Source: Polaromonas sp.
GTDB lineage: Bacteria > Pseudomonadota > Gammaproteobacteria > Burkholderiales > Burkholderiaceae_C
Length of the DNA stretch: 16,611 nt
Direction: 5' to 3'
Assembly (NCBI GenBank): GCA_028292345.1
Contig: JAQGMN010000263.1
Span: 1 to 16,611, forward strand
The notes below the pieces were generated by a model that made no database searches, was not told the origin of the DNA, and saw nothing but the letters and a program-made list of their open reading frames with translations. A program made the position numbers and the translations under genes. Every line of letters starts with the position of its first letter. Positions within the stretch are counted from its first letter, which is position 1. Below are positions 5,109-12,397 of this stretch, in pieces.

Positions 5109-6425
5109 TCAATTTTCTGACGGATGCCCCGCAGCGCCGCCGGCCTGCGAAATCACGGTCTTCTCGACCAGCCGGTCGTCGCCGAGCACGATCATCGAGA
5201 ACAGCAGCTCGTCCAGGCTGGCCGCCTGCGCGGACCGGCGCGCCAGCAGCGCCGTGGCCTGCGGATTGAGCACGACAAAGTCGGCCTCGCAGCCCGGCAG
5301 CAGGTTGCCGGCCACGCCCGCCAGCCCCAGCGCCTGCGCGGCGCCGGCGGTGTGCTGCCACCACAGGTGCTGCGGGCTCAGCGACAAGCCGGGCTTGGTC
5401 TGCCCTTCGCGGCCGACGTAATAGGCCGCCAGCATGGTGTGAAACGGACTGAACGACGTGCCGCCGCCGACATCGCTGGCCAGCCCGTAGCCAAAACCGA
5501 TCCGGTCGGCGCCTGCGTAGTCGAAAAAACCGCTGCCCAGGAACAGGTTGCTGGTCGGGCTGACGGCGGCGGCCGCGCCCGTGCTGCGCATCAGCGCCCG
5601 GTCCTCGTCGTCGAAGTGGATGCAGTGGGCATAGATGGCGCGCGGGCGCATCAGGCCGAACTGCTCGTACACGCTCAGGTAGCTGCGCGCCTCGGGATAC
5701 AGCGCGCGCACCCAGGCGATCTCGTCCTTGTTTTCGGCGACATGCGACTGGATCCACACGTCCGGGTATTTCGCGGCCAGCTCGCCGGCGCCGCGCAGCT
5801 GGGCGGCGCTGCAGCTGGGCACGAAGCGCGGCGTGATGGCATAGCCCAGGCGGTCCACGCCGTGCCAGCGCCGGATCAGCGCCTCGGTGTCCGCCAGGCT
5901 TTGCTGCGTCTCGTCGCGCACGCCGTCGGGCGCATGCTGGTCCATCAGCACCTTGCCGGCGATCAGGCGCAGCCGGCGCTTTTGCGCCTCGGCAAACAGC
6001 GCATCGACCGATTCGGGATGCGAGGTGGCAAAGGCCAGCGCCGTGGTGACGCCGTTGCGCAGCAGTTCTGCCATGAAAAATGTAGCTAACTGCGCGCTGT
6101 GGTCCTGCGCAGAGAAGCGTTTTTCCTGTGGAAAGGTGTAATTTTCCAGCCACGGCAGCAAGCCCTCGGCCGGCGAGCCGATCACATCGACCTGCGGAAA
6201 ATGGATGTGCAGGTCGACAAAACCCGGCGCGATGAGGCGGCCGGGGAACTGCTCGGTCGGCACGCCGGCAAAGCGCGGCGCCACCTCGGCATAAGGGCCG
6301 AGCGCCTGCACCACCTGCCGGCCCCGGGCATCCGGACCGACGACCAGCAGGCCGTCGGTTTCAAGCGCCGCCTGGGCAACAGAAGGGTCGGGGAAATAAA
6401 GAATCGAGGCGCGGTAGGCTTTCAT
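5109..6425 (-). CDS. guaD: Guanine deaminase
   Basis: This 438-residue protein is of the amidohydrolase superfamily and about the same size as E. coli GuaD (439). It hydrolyses guanine to xanthine and ammonia in the cytosol. Metal-site and family motifs are PGFVDLHIHFPQ with His73 and His75, KVLMDQHAPD (158-167), ITPRFVPSCS (197-206), IQSHVAENKDE with His228 and Glu231, YAHCIHF (265-271) and GLASDVGGGTS with Asp318. These favour guanine deaminase over other amidohydrolases such as 8-oxoguanine or cytosine deaminase. The gene begins 18 bases after queD ends and is the last gene of that transcript. No clear Shine-Dalgarno sequence is seen, so translation may depend on coupling to queD. Confidence 0.93.
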   Translation of the reverse strand: MKAYRASILYFPDPSVAQAALETDGLLVVGPDARGRQVVQALGPYAEVAPRFAGVPTEQFPGRLIAPGFVDLHIHFPQVDVIGSPAEGLLPWLENYTFPQEKRFSAQDHSAQLATFFMAELLRNGVTTALAFATSHPESVDALFAEAQKRRLRLIAGKVLMDQHAPDGVRDETQQSLADTEALIRRWHGVDRLGYAITPRFVPSCSAAQLRGAGELAAKYPDVWIQSHVAENKDEIAWVRALYPEARSYLSVYEQFGLMRPRAIYAHCIHFDDEDRALMRSTGAAAAVSPTSNLFLGSGFFDYAGADRIGFGYGLASDVGGGTSFSPFHTMLAAYYVGREGQTKPGLSLSPQHLWWQHTAGAAQALGLAGVAGNLLPGCEADFVVLNPQATALLARRSAQAASLDELLFSMIVLGDDRLVEKTVISQAGGAAGHPSEN

Positions 6426-6443
6426 GGCTTGAAGATTACCCGA

Positions 6444-6812
6444 TTACACCGGCCGGTTCACCCGGCAGCCATCGCCCGTCGAGACGCGCCAGACCCGCAC
6501 CGAGGTCAGCGCCGGCAGCGCGGGCAGCAGCTGGCTGAAGATGAACTGGCACAGGTTTTCCAGCGTCGGCGGCCCCAGGCCCGGCACTTCGTCGAGCAGG
6601 TGGTGGTCGAGCCGCTCGCGCAGCAGCGCCACCTCGCGCCGCACCAGCCCCAGGTCGATCACCATGCCGCTGGCCGGGTCGGGCCGGCCGGTCAGGAACA
6701 CCTCGGCGTTGTAGGTGTGGCCGTGGATGCGCTTGCTGCCGGCGGTTTCGATGGCGCGGTCCAGCGTGTGCGCGGCGTCGAAAAAGAAGGCCTGGCTGAT
6801 CTCGCAGGCCAT
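6444..6812 (-). CDS. queD: 6-carboxy-5,6,7,8-tetrahydropterin synthase family protein (QueD), non-canonical active site
   Basis: This 122-residue protein is of the PTPS/QueD fold. QueD makes 6-carboxytetrahydropterin from dihydroneopterin triphosphate in queuosine and preQ0 synthesis. The zinc histidines are visible as His15 (FFFDAAHTL) and His30/His32 (RIHGHTY). GMVIDLG (49-55), LDHHLLDEVPGLGPPTLENL (68-87) and a C-terminal Cys116 are also present. The catalytic cysteine that in E. coli QueD lies four residues before the HGH is Ser26 here. GTG at 6830, overlapping the queE stop as GTGA, is an alternative start. ATG at 6812 was chosen because MACEISQAFFFDAAH fits the family N-terminus. The pathway assignment is supported by the adjoining queE. 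Confidence 0.88.
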   Translation of the reverse strand: MACEISQAFFFDAAHTLDRAIETAGSKRIHGHTYNAEVFLTGRPDPASGMVIDLGLVRREVALLRERLDHHLLDEVPGLGPPTLENLCQFIFSQLLPALPALTSVRVWRVSTGDGCRVNRPV

Positions 6813-6826
6813 GGGCTGGCAGCTGT

Positions 6827-7462
6827 TCACCGGATGCCCGTGATCTTGTGGGTTTGCAGGCTCAGGCGCCAGGCGGGCCGGGCCAGGCACAGCGCAATGC
6901 AGGCCTCGGTGTGGCCCGGCCGGTCAGGGCCGTCCATCGGCTGCAGGTAGCGGTGCGTGAAGCGGGCGGCCTGCAGTTCGTCCCAGTCGAGCGCCGGTTG
7001 CGGCCAGACGACCTTGAGTTCATCGCCCTCGCGCTGGACCCACGGCGCGCCGGCCTTGGGGCTGACGCAGACCCAGTCGATGCCCGGCGGCGCGGCGATC
7101 GTGCCGTTGGTTTCCACCGCGATCCGAAAGCCGCGCGCATGCAGCGCGTCGATCAGCGCGCCATCGAGCTGCAGCAGCGGCTCGCCGCCGGTCATGACGA
7201 CAAAGCGGTGGGCGCGGTCGCCGGCCGGCCACTGGGATTCGATCCGGTGCGCCAGCGCATCGGCTTGCTTGAACTTGCCGCCCAGCGTGCCGTCGGTGCC
7301 GACAAAGTCGGTGTCGCAAAACCGGCAGACGGCGCTGGCGCGATCTGGCTCGCGGCCCGACCACAGGTTGCAGCCGGCGAAACGGCAAAACACCGCAGGC
7401 CGGCCGGCATGGCTGCCCTCGCCCTGCAGCGTGTAGAAGATTTCCTTGACCTGGTAGCTCAT
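6827..7462 (-). CDS. queE: 7-carboxy-7-deazaguanine synthase
   Basis: This 211-residue radical SAM enzyme converts 6-carboxytetrahydropterin to 7-carboxy-7-deazaguanine in queuosine synthesis. IFYTLQGEGSHAGRPAVFCR (residues 8-27) is the usual opening. The cluster cysteines are Cys31, Cys46 and Cys49, giving the long CX14CX2C spacing known from Burkholderia QueE instead of the classical CX3CX2C. TGGEPLLQ (91-98) is the SAM-binding GGEP motif, followed by AVETNGT (115-121) and VSPKAG (133-138). The gene lies 15 bases after the second BMP-protein gene and runs into queD. QueC and QueF are not in the window. Confidence 0.94.
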   Translation of the reverse strand: MSYQVKEIFYTLQGEGSHAGRPAVFCRFAGCNLWSGREPDRASAVCRFCDTDFVGTDGTLGGKFKQADALAHRIESQWPAGDRAHRFVVMTGGEPLLQLDGALIDALHARGFRIAVETNGTIAAPPGIDWVCVSPKAGAPWVQREGDELKVVWPQPALDWDELQAARFTHRYLQPMDGPDRPGHTEACIALCLARPAWRLSLQTHKITGIR

Positions 7463-7477
7463 GGTGATGGCGGCGTC

Positions 7478-8551
7478 CTACTGGTTCAGCTTGCCCTGGA
7501 CGCCCTGCACCAGGAAGTTCATGTTCAGGATCTGCCCGTCGCTCAGCGTCTGGCCGGCGGCCAGCACCTGATGGCCTTCGTTGTCGATCAGCGCGGTGCG
7601 TGCCGTGAACGGATGCAGCCGTCCGGCGGCAATGTCGCGCTGGCGCGCCAGCACTTCGTCGGCCACTTTTTTCGGCACCCTGGGGCCGAAGCTGCCGACG
7701 CGGATCATGCCGTCCTTCACGCCGCCCCAGAGCGCGGCGCTTTTCCAGCCGCCATTGAGCACGGCCTGGGCGCGGCGGGTGTAATAGTCGCCCCACTGGT
7801 GGGTGATGGCCAGCACCTGCGCGTCGGGCGCGACCTTGCGCATGTCGGAATGGTAGGCAATCGCCAGCTTGCCGCGCTCCTGCGCGGCGCTCATCACGGC
7901 GGTCGAGCCAGTGTGAAAGGCCAGCACCTCGACGCCCTGGTTGAACAGCGCCATGGCCGCCTCGCGCTCGCGCGGCGGGTCGAACCAGGCGCCGAGCCAG
8001 ACCACCTTGACCGTGGCTGCCGGATTGACCGAGCGCATGCCCAGCGTGAAGGCGTTGATGCCCTGGATCACCTCGGGAATCGCAAAGCCCGCGACATAGC
8101 CGGCGCTGCCGGCCAGCCGCCCGGCGGCCACGCCGGCCAGGTAGCGGCCTTCGTAGTAGCGCGCATTGGCCACCGCCACGTTGGCCGCGGTCTTGTAGCC
8201 GGTGACGGACTCGAACTTGACGTCCGGAAAGTCCCGGGCGACCTTGAGCGTCGGCTCCATGTAGCCAAAGCTGGGGGTGAAGATCAGCCGGTGGCCCTGC
8301 TGCGCCAGGTCGCGGATCACGCGCTCGGCGTCGGCGCCTTCGGCGACGTTCTCGACATAGGTGGTCTGGACCTGGCCGCCCAGCGCCGCCTCGACCGCCT
8401 TGCGCGCCTGGTCGTGCTGGTGCACCCAGCCGGCATCGGTGACCGGCGCGACATAGACAAAGCCGATCTTGAGCGGCGGCGCTGGCGATTGCGAAAAAAC
8501 AGGGGAAACAAAACAGGCGGCCACGAGCGTGGCGGCGAGGTTTTTATACAT
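7478..8551 (-). CDS. BMP-family (PnrA-like) periplasmic substrate-binding protein, divergent copy
   Basis: This 357-residue protein begins with a cleavable Sec signal peptide (about residues 1-20, predicted cut VFS-QS) and no lipobox, so it should be soluble in the periplasm. The Bmp domain is recognised from PLKIGFVYVAPVTDAGW, DAERVIRDLAQQGHRLIF, FGYMEPTLKVA and GINAFTLGMRSVNP. The family binds purine nucleosides for ABC import. It is clearly paralogous to the lipoprotein at 11068-12237 but differs at likely ligand positions (His234 and Gly215 where the paralogue has Asp267 and Asp248). AGGA stands six bases before the ATG. It has no permease or ATPase of its own nearby and leads a tight run into queE, queD and guaD. 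An intrinsic terminator lies 24 bases ahead of its start. Confidence 0.9.
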   Translation of the reverse strand: MYKNLAATLVAACFVSPVFSQSPAPPLKIGFVYVAPVTDAGWVHQHDQARKAVEAALGGQVQTTYVENVAEGADAERVIRDLAQQGHRLIFTPSFGYMEPTLKVARDFPDVKFESVTGYKTAANVAVANARYYEGRYLAGVAAGRLAGSAGYVAGFAIPEVIQGINAFTLGMRSVNPAATVKVVWLGAWFDPPREREAAMALFNQGVEVLAFHTGSTAVMSAAQERGKLAIAYHSDMRKVAPDAQVLAITHQWGDYYTRRAQAVLNGGWKSAALWGGVKDGMIRVGSFGPRVPKKVADEVLARQRDIAAGRLHPFTARTALIDNEGHQVLAAGQTLSDGQILNMNFLVQGVQGKLNQ

Positions 8552-8574
8552 GGTAGTCCTCTACATGGCCCCGG

Positions 8575-8614
8575 AAAAATAAAAACACCAGCACGCCGGG
8601 ACAGCGCGCTGGTG
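8575..8614 (-). terminator. Rho-independent terminator after the MFS gene, in the leader of the second BMP gene
   Basis: On the minus strand CACCAGC and GCTGGTG pair (seven base pairs, 15-base loop) and are followed by TTTTTATTTTT. It starts 19 bases after the MFS stop codon. Only 23 bases separate the end of the T run from the ATG of the BMP gene, so that gene is either read through the terminator or transcribed from a promoter at or before the hairpin. Confidence 0.8.
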
Positions 8615-8633
8615 AAAACGTGATTTTAGCGTT

Positions 8634-9896
8634 TTACTTCAGGACGGGATAAGCGCGCACCATCCAGGCATAGATGACCACGCCCACCAGCAGGGCGCTG
8701 GCGGCAATCTGAAGCGACAGGGTGAAGCCTTCGCCGGTGCTCGCGCTGTGCCTGAGCAGCAGCGCCACCAGCGGCGGGCCGGCAATCTGGCCGACGCCGT
8801 AGGCGGCGGTCAGCAGGCCGATAAAGGCCGGCGCCGTGGCCGGGCGCAGGCGCCGAACCTCCTGCAGCCCGAAAAAGGTGATCGCGGTGAAGGGAATGCC
8901 CAGCAGCAGGCTGCCTATGACAAATCCGGCCAGGCTCGGGCTCCACAGGCTGGCAAAGATGCCCAGCGCCTGCACCGCATAGCAGATGCCCAGCCGCACC
9001 CGCATGTCGCCCTGCGGCAGGCGCGTGGCCAGCAGCGCGCCGGCCATGACGCCCAGGCCGAAGACCGGCCAGAACAGGTCCAGCCAGGCCGACCCGGGCA
9101 GCGCCGCGCGGGCGATCACCGGCAAAAAAGTGGCGGTGATGATGTAGCCGAAACCGGCCAGGCTGTAGGCCAGGGTCAGCATGGCGATCTCCGCCGGGCC
9201 ATGGCTGGCGGTTTCAGGCGCGACGCCGGCCTGGGGGCCTGGCGCGCCGAGGGCCTTCAGGCGTTCGTCCCCGCCGCGAAAAATGCGCCACACGGTCGCC
9301 GACAGCCCGAAAGCGAGCACGCCCAGGATCATCCAGCCGGTGGCCGCGGTCCAGTGCAGGGCCACCATGCCGCTGGCCATCAGGCCACTGACGACAATGC
9401 CCGCGCCGGGACCGGCGTAGATCATGCCGCCCATGCGGGGAACGCCCAGCCGCGACAGGCGTGACAGGCACCAGCCCGAGGTGTAGACAAACACCACCGC
9501 GCTGGTCACGCCGGCGGCAAAGCGCAGCAACGGCCAGGCGGCCGGCGCGGGCCAGGCCATCGCCAGCGTCAGCGCGCCGGTTGCCAGCAGGCCGGCGCGC
9601 ACCAGCGAGGAAAAGGCCAGCGCGGGCAGCCAGCGCAGGCGCGACCAGATCCAGGGCTGCAGGGTGCAGAAAATGGCGCCCAGCATGTAGCCGAAATAAT
9701 TGGCGCTGGCCAGCCAGCTCGCGCCCGGCAGATCGACCACGCCGTCGCTGAGCATCATCGGCAGGAGGGGGGTGAAGGCAAACCGTCCGATGCCCATGGC
9801 CACCGCCAGCGACACCAGCCCGGCCAGTGCAATGGGCCAGGCGCCCGGTGGAATGGAAGCGGTGGCCCCGACGGCCTGTTGTTCGGTCAGCGCCAT
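8634..9896 (-). CDS. YbfB/YjiJ family MFS transporter
   Basis: This 420-residue protein has about 12 hydrophobic segments in two halves, with the central cytosolic loop at about residues 205-235. The opening LAVAMGIGRFAFTPLLPMM and the block SANYFGYMLGA are typical of the YbfB/YjiJ branch (MFS_4). It should be an inner-membrane secondary transporter; the substrate of this branch is not established. It begins 35 bases after the deaminase gene ends and is followed by a terminator, so both share a transcript. The context suggests a purine, a deamination product or a related compound as cargo, in either direction, but this is inference. No strong ribosome binding site precedes the ATG. Confidence 0.87.
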   Translation of the reverse strand: MALTEQQAVGATASIPPGAWPIALAGLVSLAVAMGIGRFAFTPLLPMMLSDGVVDLPGASWLASANYFGYMLGAIFCTLQPWIWSRLRWLPALAFSSLVRAGLLATGALTLAMAWPAPAAWPLLRFAAGVTSAVVFVYTSGWCLSRLSRLGVPRMGGMIYAGPGAGIVVSGLMASGMVALHWTAATGWMILGVLAFGLSATVWRIFRGGDERLKALGAPGPQAGVAPETASHGPAEIAMLTLAYSLAGFGYIITATFLPVIARAALPGSAWLDLFWPVFGLGVMAGALLATRLPQGDMRVRLGICYAVQALGIFASLWSPSLAGFVIGSLLLGIPFTAITFFGLQEVRRLRPATAPAFIGLLTAAYGVGQIAGPPLVALLLRHSASTGEGFTLSLQIAASALLVGVVIYAWMVRAYPVLK

Positions 9897-9931
9897 GCGG
9901 TTTTTTTCATTTTTGGGTCAGTGTTTATCGT

Positions 9932-10972
9932 TTATTGAAATGTCGCGAAGGTTTCGTCCAGCCTGCCGATGTGGCGCGCCTTGGCCGCGTCGTCGATGAA
10001 GCTGGCCTCGAAGCTGTTGCGCGCCAGCCGGTAGGCGTGTTCGGCATTGAGCGGGCCGGCGGCAAAGGTCTGGGTGAAGTTCTCGTTCAGGTAGCCGCCG
10101 AAATAGGCCGGATCGTCGGAATTGACGGTGGCCGCCAGCCCGGCGTCCAGCAGCTGGCGCAGGTTGTGGCTCGCCAGGTCGGGGAACACGCACAGCTTGA
10201 GGTTGGACAGCGGGCAGACGGTCAGCGCGATGCGGTCTTTGGCCAGCCGCTGCATCAGCAAGGCGTCCTTGCTCGACTGCACGCCGTGGTCGATGCGCTC
10301 GACTTTCAGCACGTCCAGCGCGGTCCAGACATAGGCCGGGGGGCCTTCCTCGCCGGCATGCGCGACCAGGTGAAAGCCCAGTTCGCGGCAGCGCGCAAAC
10401 ACGCGGGTGAACTTTTCCGGCGGATTGCCGACCTCGCCGGAATCCAGGCCGATGCCGATGATCTTTTCCCGGAAAGGCAGTGCCTGCTCCAGCGTTTCAA
10501 AGGCGTCTTCCTCGCTCAGGTGGCGCAAGAAGCACAGGATCAGCGACGCGCTCACGCCCAGTTCGGCCTCGGCATCGACGCAGGCGCGGTGCAGGCCGTT
10601 GACGACGGTTTCCATGCTGACGCCGCGCGCCGTGTGCGTCTGCGGGTCGAAGAACAATTCGGCATGGACGACGTTGTCCTGCGCCGCCCCGGCGAAATAG
10701 GCGCGCGCCATGTCGTAGAAATCCTGCTCGGTGATCAGCACGCTGGCGCCGGCGTAATAGATGTCGAGAAAGCTCTGCAGGTTGGTGAAGGCATAGGCGC
10801 TGCGCAGTTCGTCCACGCTGGCATAGGGGAGCGCCACGCCGTTTCGCCTGGCCAGCGCAAAGATCAGCTCTGGCTCCAGCGAGCCTTCGATGTGGATGTG
10901 CAGCTCGGCCTTGGGCATCTGCCTGAGCAGCGCGGGCAAGCGGTCGGCGGCAACGGGTTTGACGAGGTTCAT
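9932..10972 (-). CDS. add: Adenosine deaminase family protein, probably adenine deaminase
   Basis: This 346-residue protein is of the adenosine deaminase superfamily. Metal and catalytic motifs are KAELHIHIEGSLEPE (His25, His27), VAHAGEEGPP (His205, Glu208), RIDHG (His229) and VNSDDPAYFGGY (Asp286, Asp287). FFDPQTHTARG, LSEEDAFETLEQALPF and GLDSGEVGNPP match, as I recall it, Pseudomonas aeruginosa PA0148, a member of this family reported to act on free adenine rather than adenosine. The reaction would be adenine to hypoxanthine. The ATG at 10972 follows GGAG with a good gap; the in-frame extension to 11068 crosses a terminator hairpin and is rejected. It is the first gene after the ABC importer and its start lies 15 bases beyond that terminator's T run. 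Confidence 0.92.
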   Translation of the reverse strand: MNLVKPVAADRLPALLRQMPKAELHIHIEGSLEPELIFALARRNGVALPYASVDELRSAYAFTNLQSFLDIYYAGASVLITEQDFYDMARAYFAGAAQDNVVHAELFFDPQTHTARGVSMETVVNGLHRACVDAEAELGVSASLILCFLRHLSEEDAFETLEQALPFREKIIGIGLDSGEVGNPPEKFTRVFARCRELGFHLVAHAGEEGPPAYVWTALDVLKVERIDHGVQSSKDALLMQRLAKDRIALTVCPLSNLKLCVFPDLASHNLRQLLDAGLAATVNSDDPAYFGGYLNENFTQTFAAGPLNAEHAYRLARNSFEASFIDDAAKARHIGRLDETFATFQ

Positions 10973-10987
10973 GGCAACTCCGGAAAT

Positions 10988-11012
10988 AAAAAAAGGCTGC
11001 CCGAAGGCAGCC
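10988..11012 (-). terminator. Strong rho-independent terminator between the BMP lipoprotein and deaminase genes
   Basis: On the minus strand GGCTGCC-TTCG-GGCAGCC forms a perfect seven-base stem with a stable TTCG tetraloop, followed by seven T and then ATTT. The ribosome binding site of the deaminase gene begins a few bases after the T run. Confidence 0.92.
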
Positions 11013-11034
11013 CGCAAGTATCTCTGTTTTGCCG

Positions 11035-11054
11035 CCCTTCCACTTCCGGAAGGG
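11035..11054 (-). repeat. Second hairpin just after the BMP lipoprotein stop codon
   Basis: CCCTTCC and GGAAGGG pair perfectly around a six-base loop, 13 bases after the stop codon and 22 before the terminator hairpin. No T run follows, so it may protect the 3' end of the importer transcript or take part in an alternative fold with the terminator. Confidence 0.55.
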
Positions 11055-11067
11055 GGCACGCCGGGCA

Positions 11068-12237
11068 TCAGCCGCCGGGCACCTTGCCTTCGACGCCCTT
11101 GACATAGGTCTTCAGGCCGCCCAGGAACTTGTCGTCGGCTACGACGTCCTTGCCGATCAATTCCTTGCCGGTGTTGTCCATGATCGGGCCCTTCCAGATG
11201 GAAAAGCTGCCGTCCTTCAGGCCGGCCTTGATTTCGTCAACACGCTTTTTCGTGTCGTCGGGCACGTCGGCGGCGATGGACACCAGGTCGATCGCGCCTT
11301 CCTTCACGCCCCACCACGCCTGGCCGGTCTTCCAGCTGCCGTCGAGCGCTTGCTTGATGGCCGACTTGTAGTACGGGCCCCAGTTGATGACGGCCGAAGC
11401 GAGGTGGGCTTTCGGGCCGTAGGCCGACATGTCGGAGTCCCAGCCGAAGGCGTACTTGCCGGCCTTCTCGGCCGCCTGCAGAACGGCCGACGAGTCGGTG
11501 TTCTGGAACAGCACGTCGACACCGCTGTTGAGCAGCGATTGCGCGGCCTCGGTTTCTTTCGGCGGCGCGAACCAGGCGTTCACCCACACCACCTTGGTCT
11601 GCACCTTGGGGTTGACGCTTTGCGCGCCCAGCGTGAACGCGTTGATGTTGCGCAGCACTTCAGGGATGGGCACCGAGCCGACCACGCCCAGGCTGTTGGT
11701 CTTGGTCATGCCGCCGGCCACGATGCCGGCCATGTAGGCGCCTTCATACGTGCGCGAGTCGTAGGTGCGCATGTTCTCGGCGGTCTTGAAGCCGGTGGCG
11801 TGTTCGAACTTCACGTCCTTCGAGTCGGCGGCCACCTTCATCATGGTGTCCATGTAGCCGAAGGTGGTGCCGAAGATCAGCTTGTTGCCCTGGCCCACCA
11901 TGTCGCGGATCACGCGCTCGGCGTCGGCCGATTCGGGCACGCTCTCCACATAGCTGGTGACGATCTTGTCGCCGAACTCGGCCTGCGCTTCCTTGCGGCC
12001 GCGGTCGTGTGCAAACGACCAGCCGCCGTCGCCCACCGGGCCGACGTAGGCGAACGCGATCTTCAAGGGCTCGGCAGACGGTGCCGAAGCAGCCGAAGCG
12101 ACCACCGCGGGCGCGGGTGCCGGCGCGGCGGCCACGGGCGCTTCCTCTTTCTTGCCGCAGCCGACCAGGGCGGCGGTGGCGGCCAACGTGCTCCAGCCTG
12201 CGATCTGCAGCAGCGAGCGTTTCGTGAATGCGGTCAT
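11068..12237 (-). CDS. BMP-family ABC transporter substrate-binding lipoprotein
   Basis: This 389-residue protein has the N-terminus MTAFTKRSLLQIAGW, a hydrophobic stretch and the lipobox LVGC with Cys27, which marks an inner-membrane-anchored periplasmic lipoprotein. An Ala/Pro/Val-rich linker (about 33-55) leads to the Bmp domain from PLKIAFAYVGPVGDGGW. DAERVIRDMVGQGNKLIF, FGYMDTMMKVA, NINAFTLGAQSVNP and GWDSDMS (265-271) follow. Family members such as Treponema PnrA bind purine nucleosides. GGAG precedes the ATG at the right distance. It is the fourth gene of the importer cluster, 160 bases after the second permease; that spacer shows no clear promoter or terminator. Two hairpins follow it. 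Confidence 0.95.
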   Translation of the reverse strand: MTAFTKRSLLQIAGWSTLAATAALVGCGKKEEAPVAAAPAPAPAVVASAASAPSAEPLKIAFAYVGPVGDGGWSFAHDRGRKEAQAEFGDKIVTSYVESVPESADAERVIRDMVGQGNKLIFGTTFGYMDTMMKVAADSKDVKFEHATGFKTAENMRTYDSRTYEGAYMAGIVAGGMTKTNSLGVVGSVPIPEVLRNINAFTLGAQSVNPKVQTKVVWVNAWFAPPKETEAAQSLLNSGVDVLFQNTDSSAVLQAAEKAGKYAFGWDSDMSAYGPKAHLASAVINWGPYYKSAIKQALDGSWKTGQAWWGVKEGAIDLVSIAADVPDDTKKRVDEIKAGLKDGSFSIWKGPIMDNTGKELIGKDVVADDKFLGGLKTYVKGVEGKVPGG

Positions 12238-12397
12238 GGGAACTCCAGGTTGCTTCTAGGAAATGAAAGTCGAGGACGTGAACGAGGGTTGGATGAAGGT
12301 GCGGATGGACAGGCCGTCAGCCTGAATCCGCCCTCTCCTTGCAGCCAAACATTATCGAGTCGGCTTCCCCCTTCTGGAAGAACCCGCCTTGCATCGT

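Noticed and set aside
10973..11068. N-terminal extension of the deaminase to 11068
   Set aside because: It would translate through an intrinsic terminator and another hairpin; the ATG at 10972 has GGAG upstream and fits the family start.
12238..12397. Possible terminator or promoter between permease 2 and the BMP lipoprotein
   Set aside because: Only weak pairing (CTTCC with GGAAG) and no convincing -35/-10 pair were seen.
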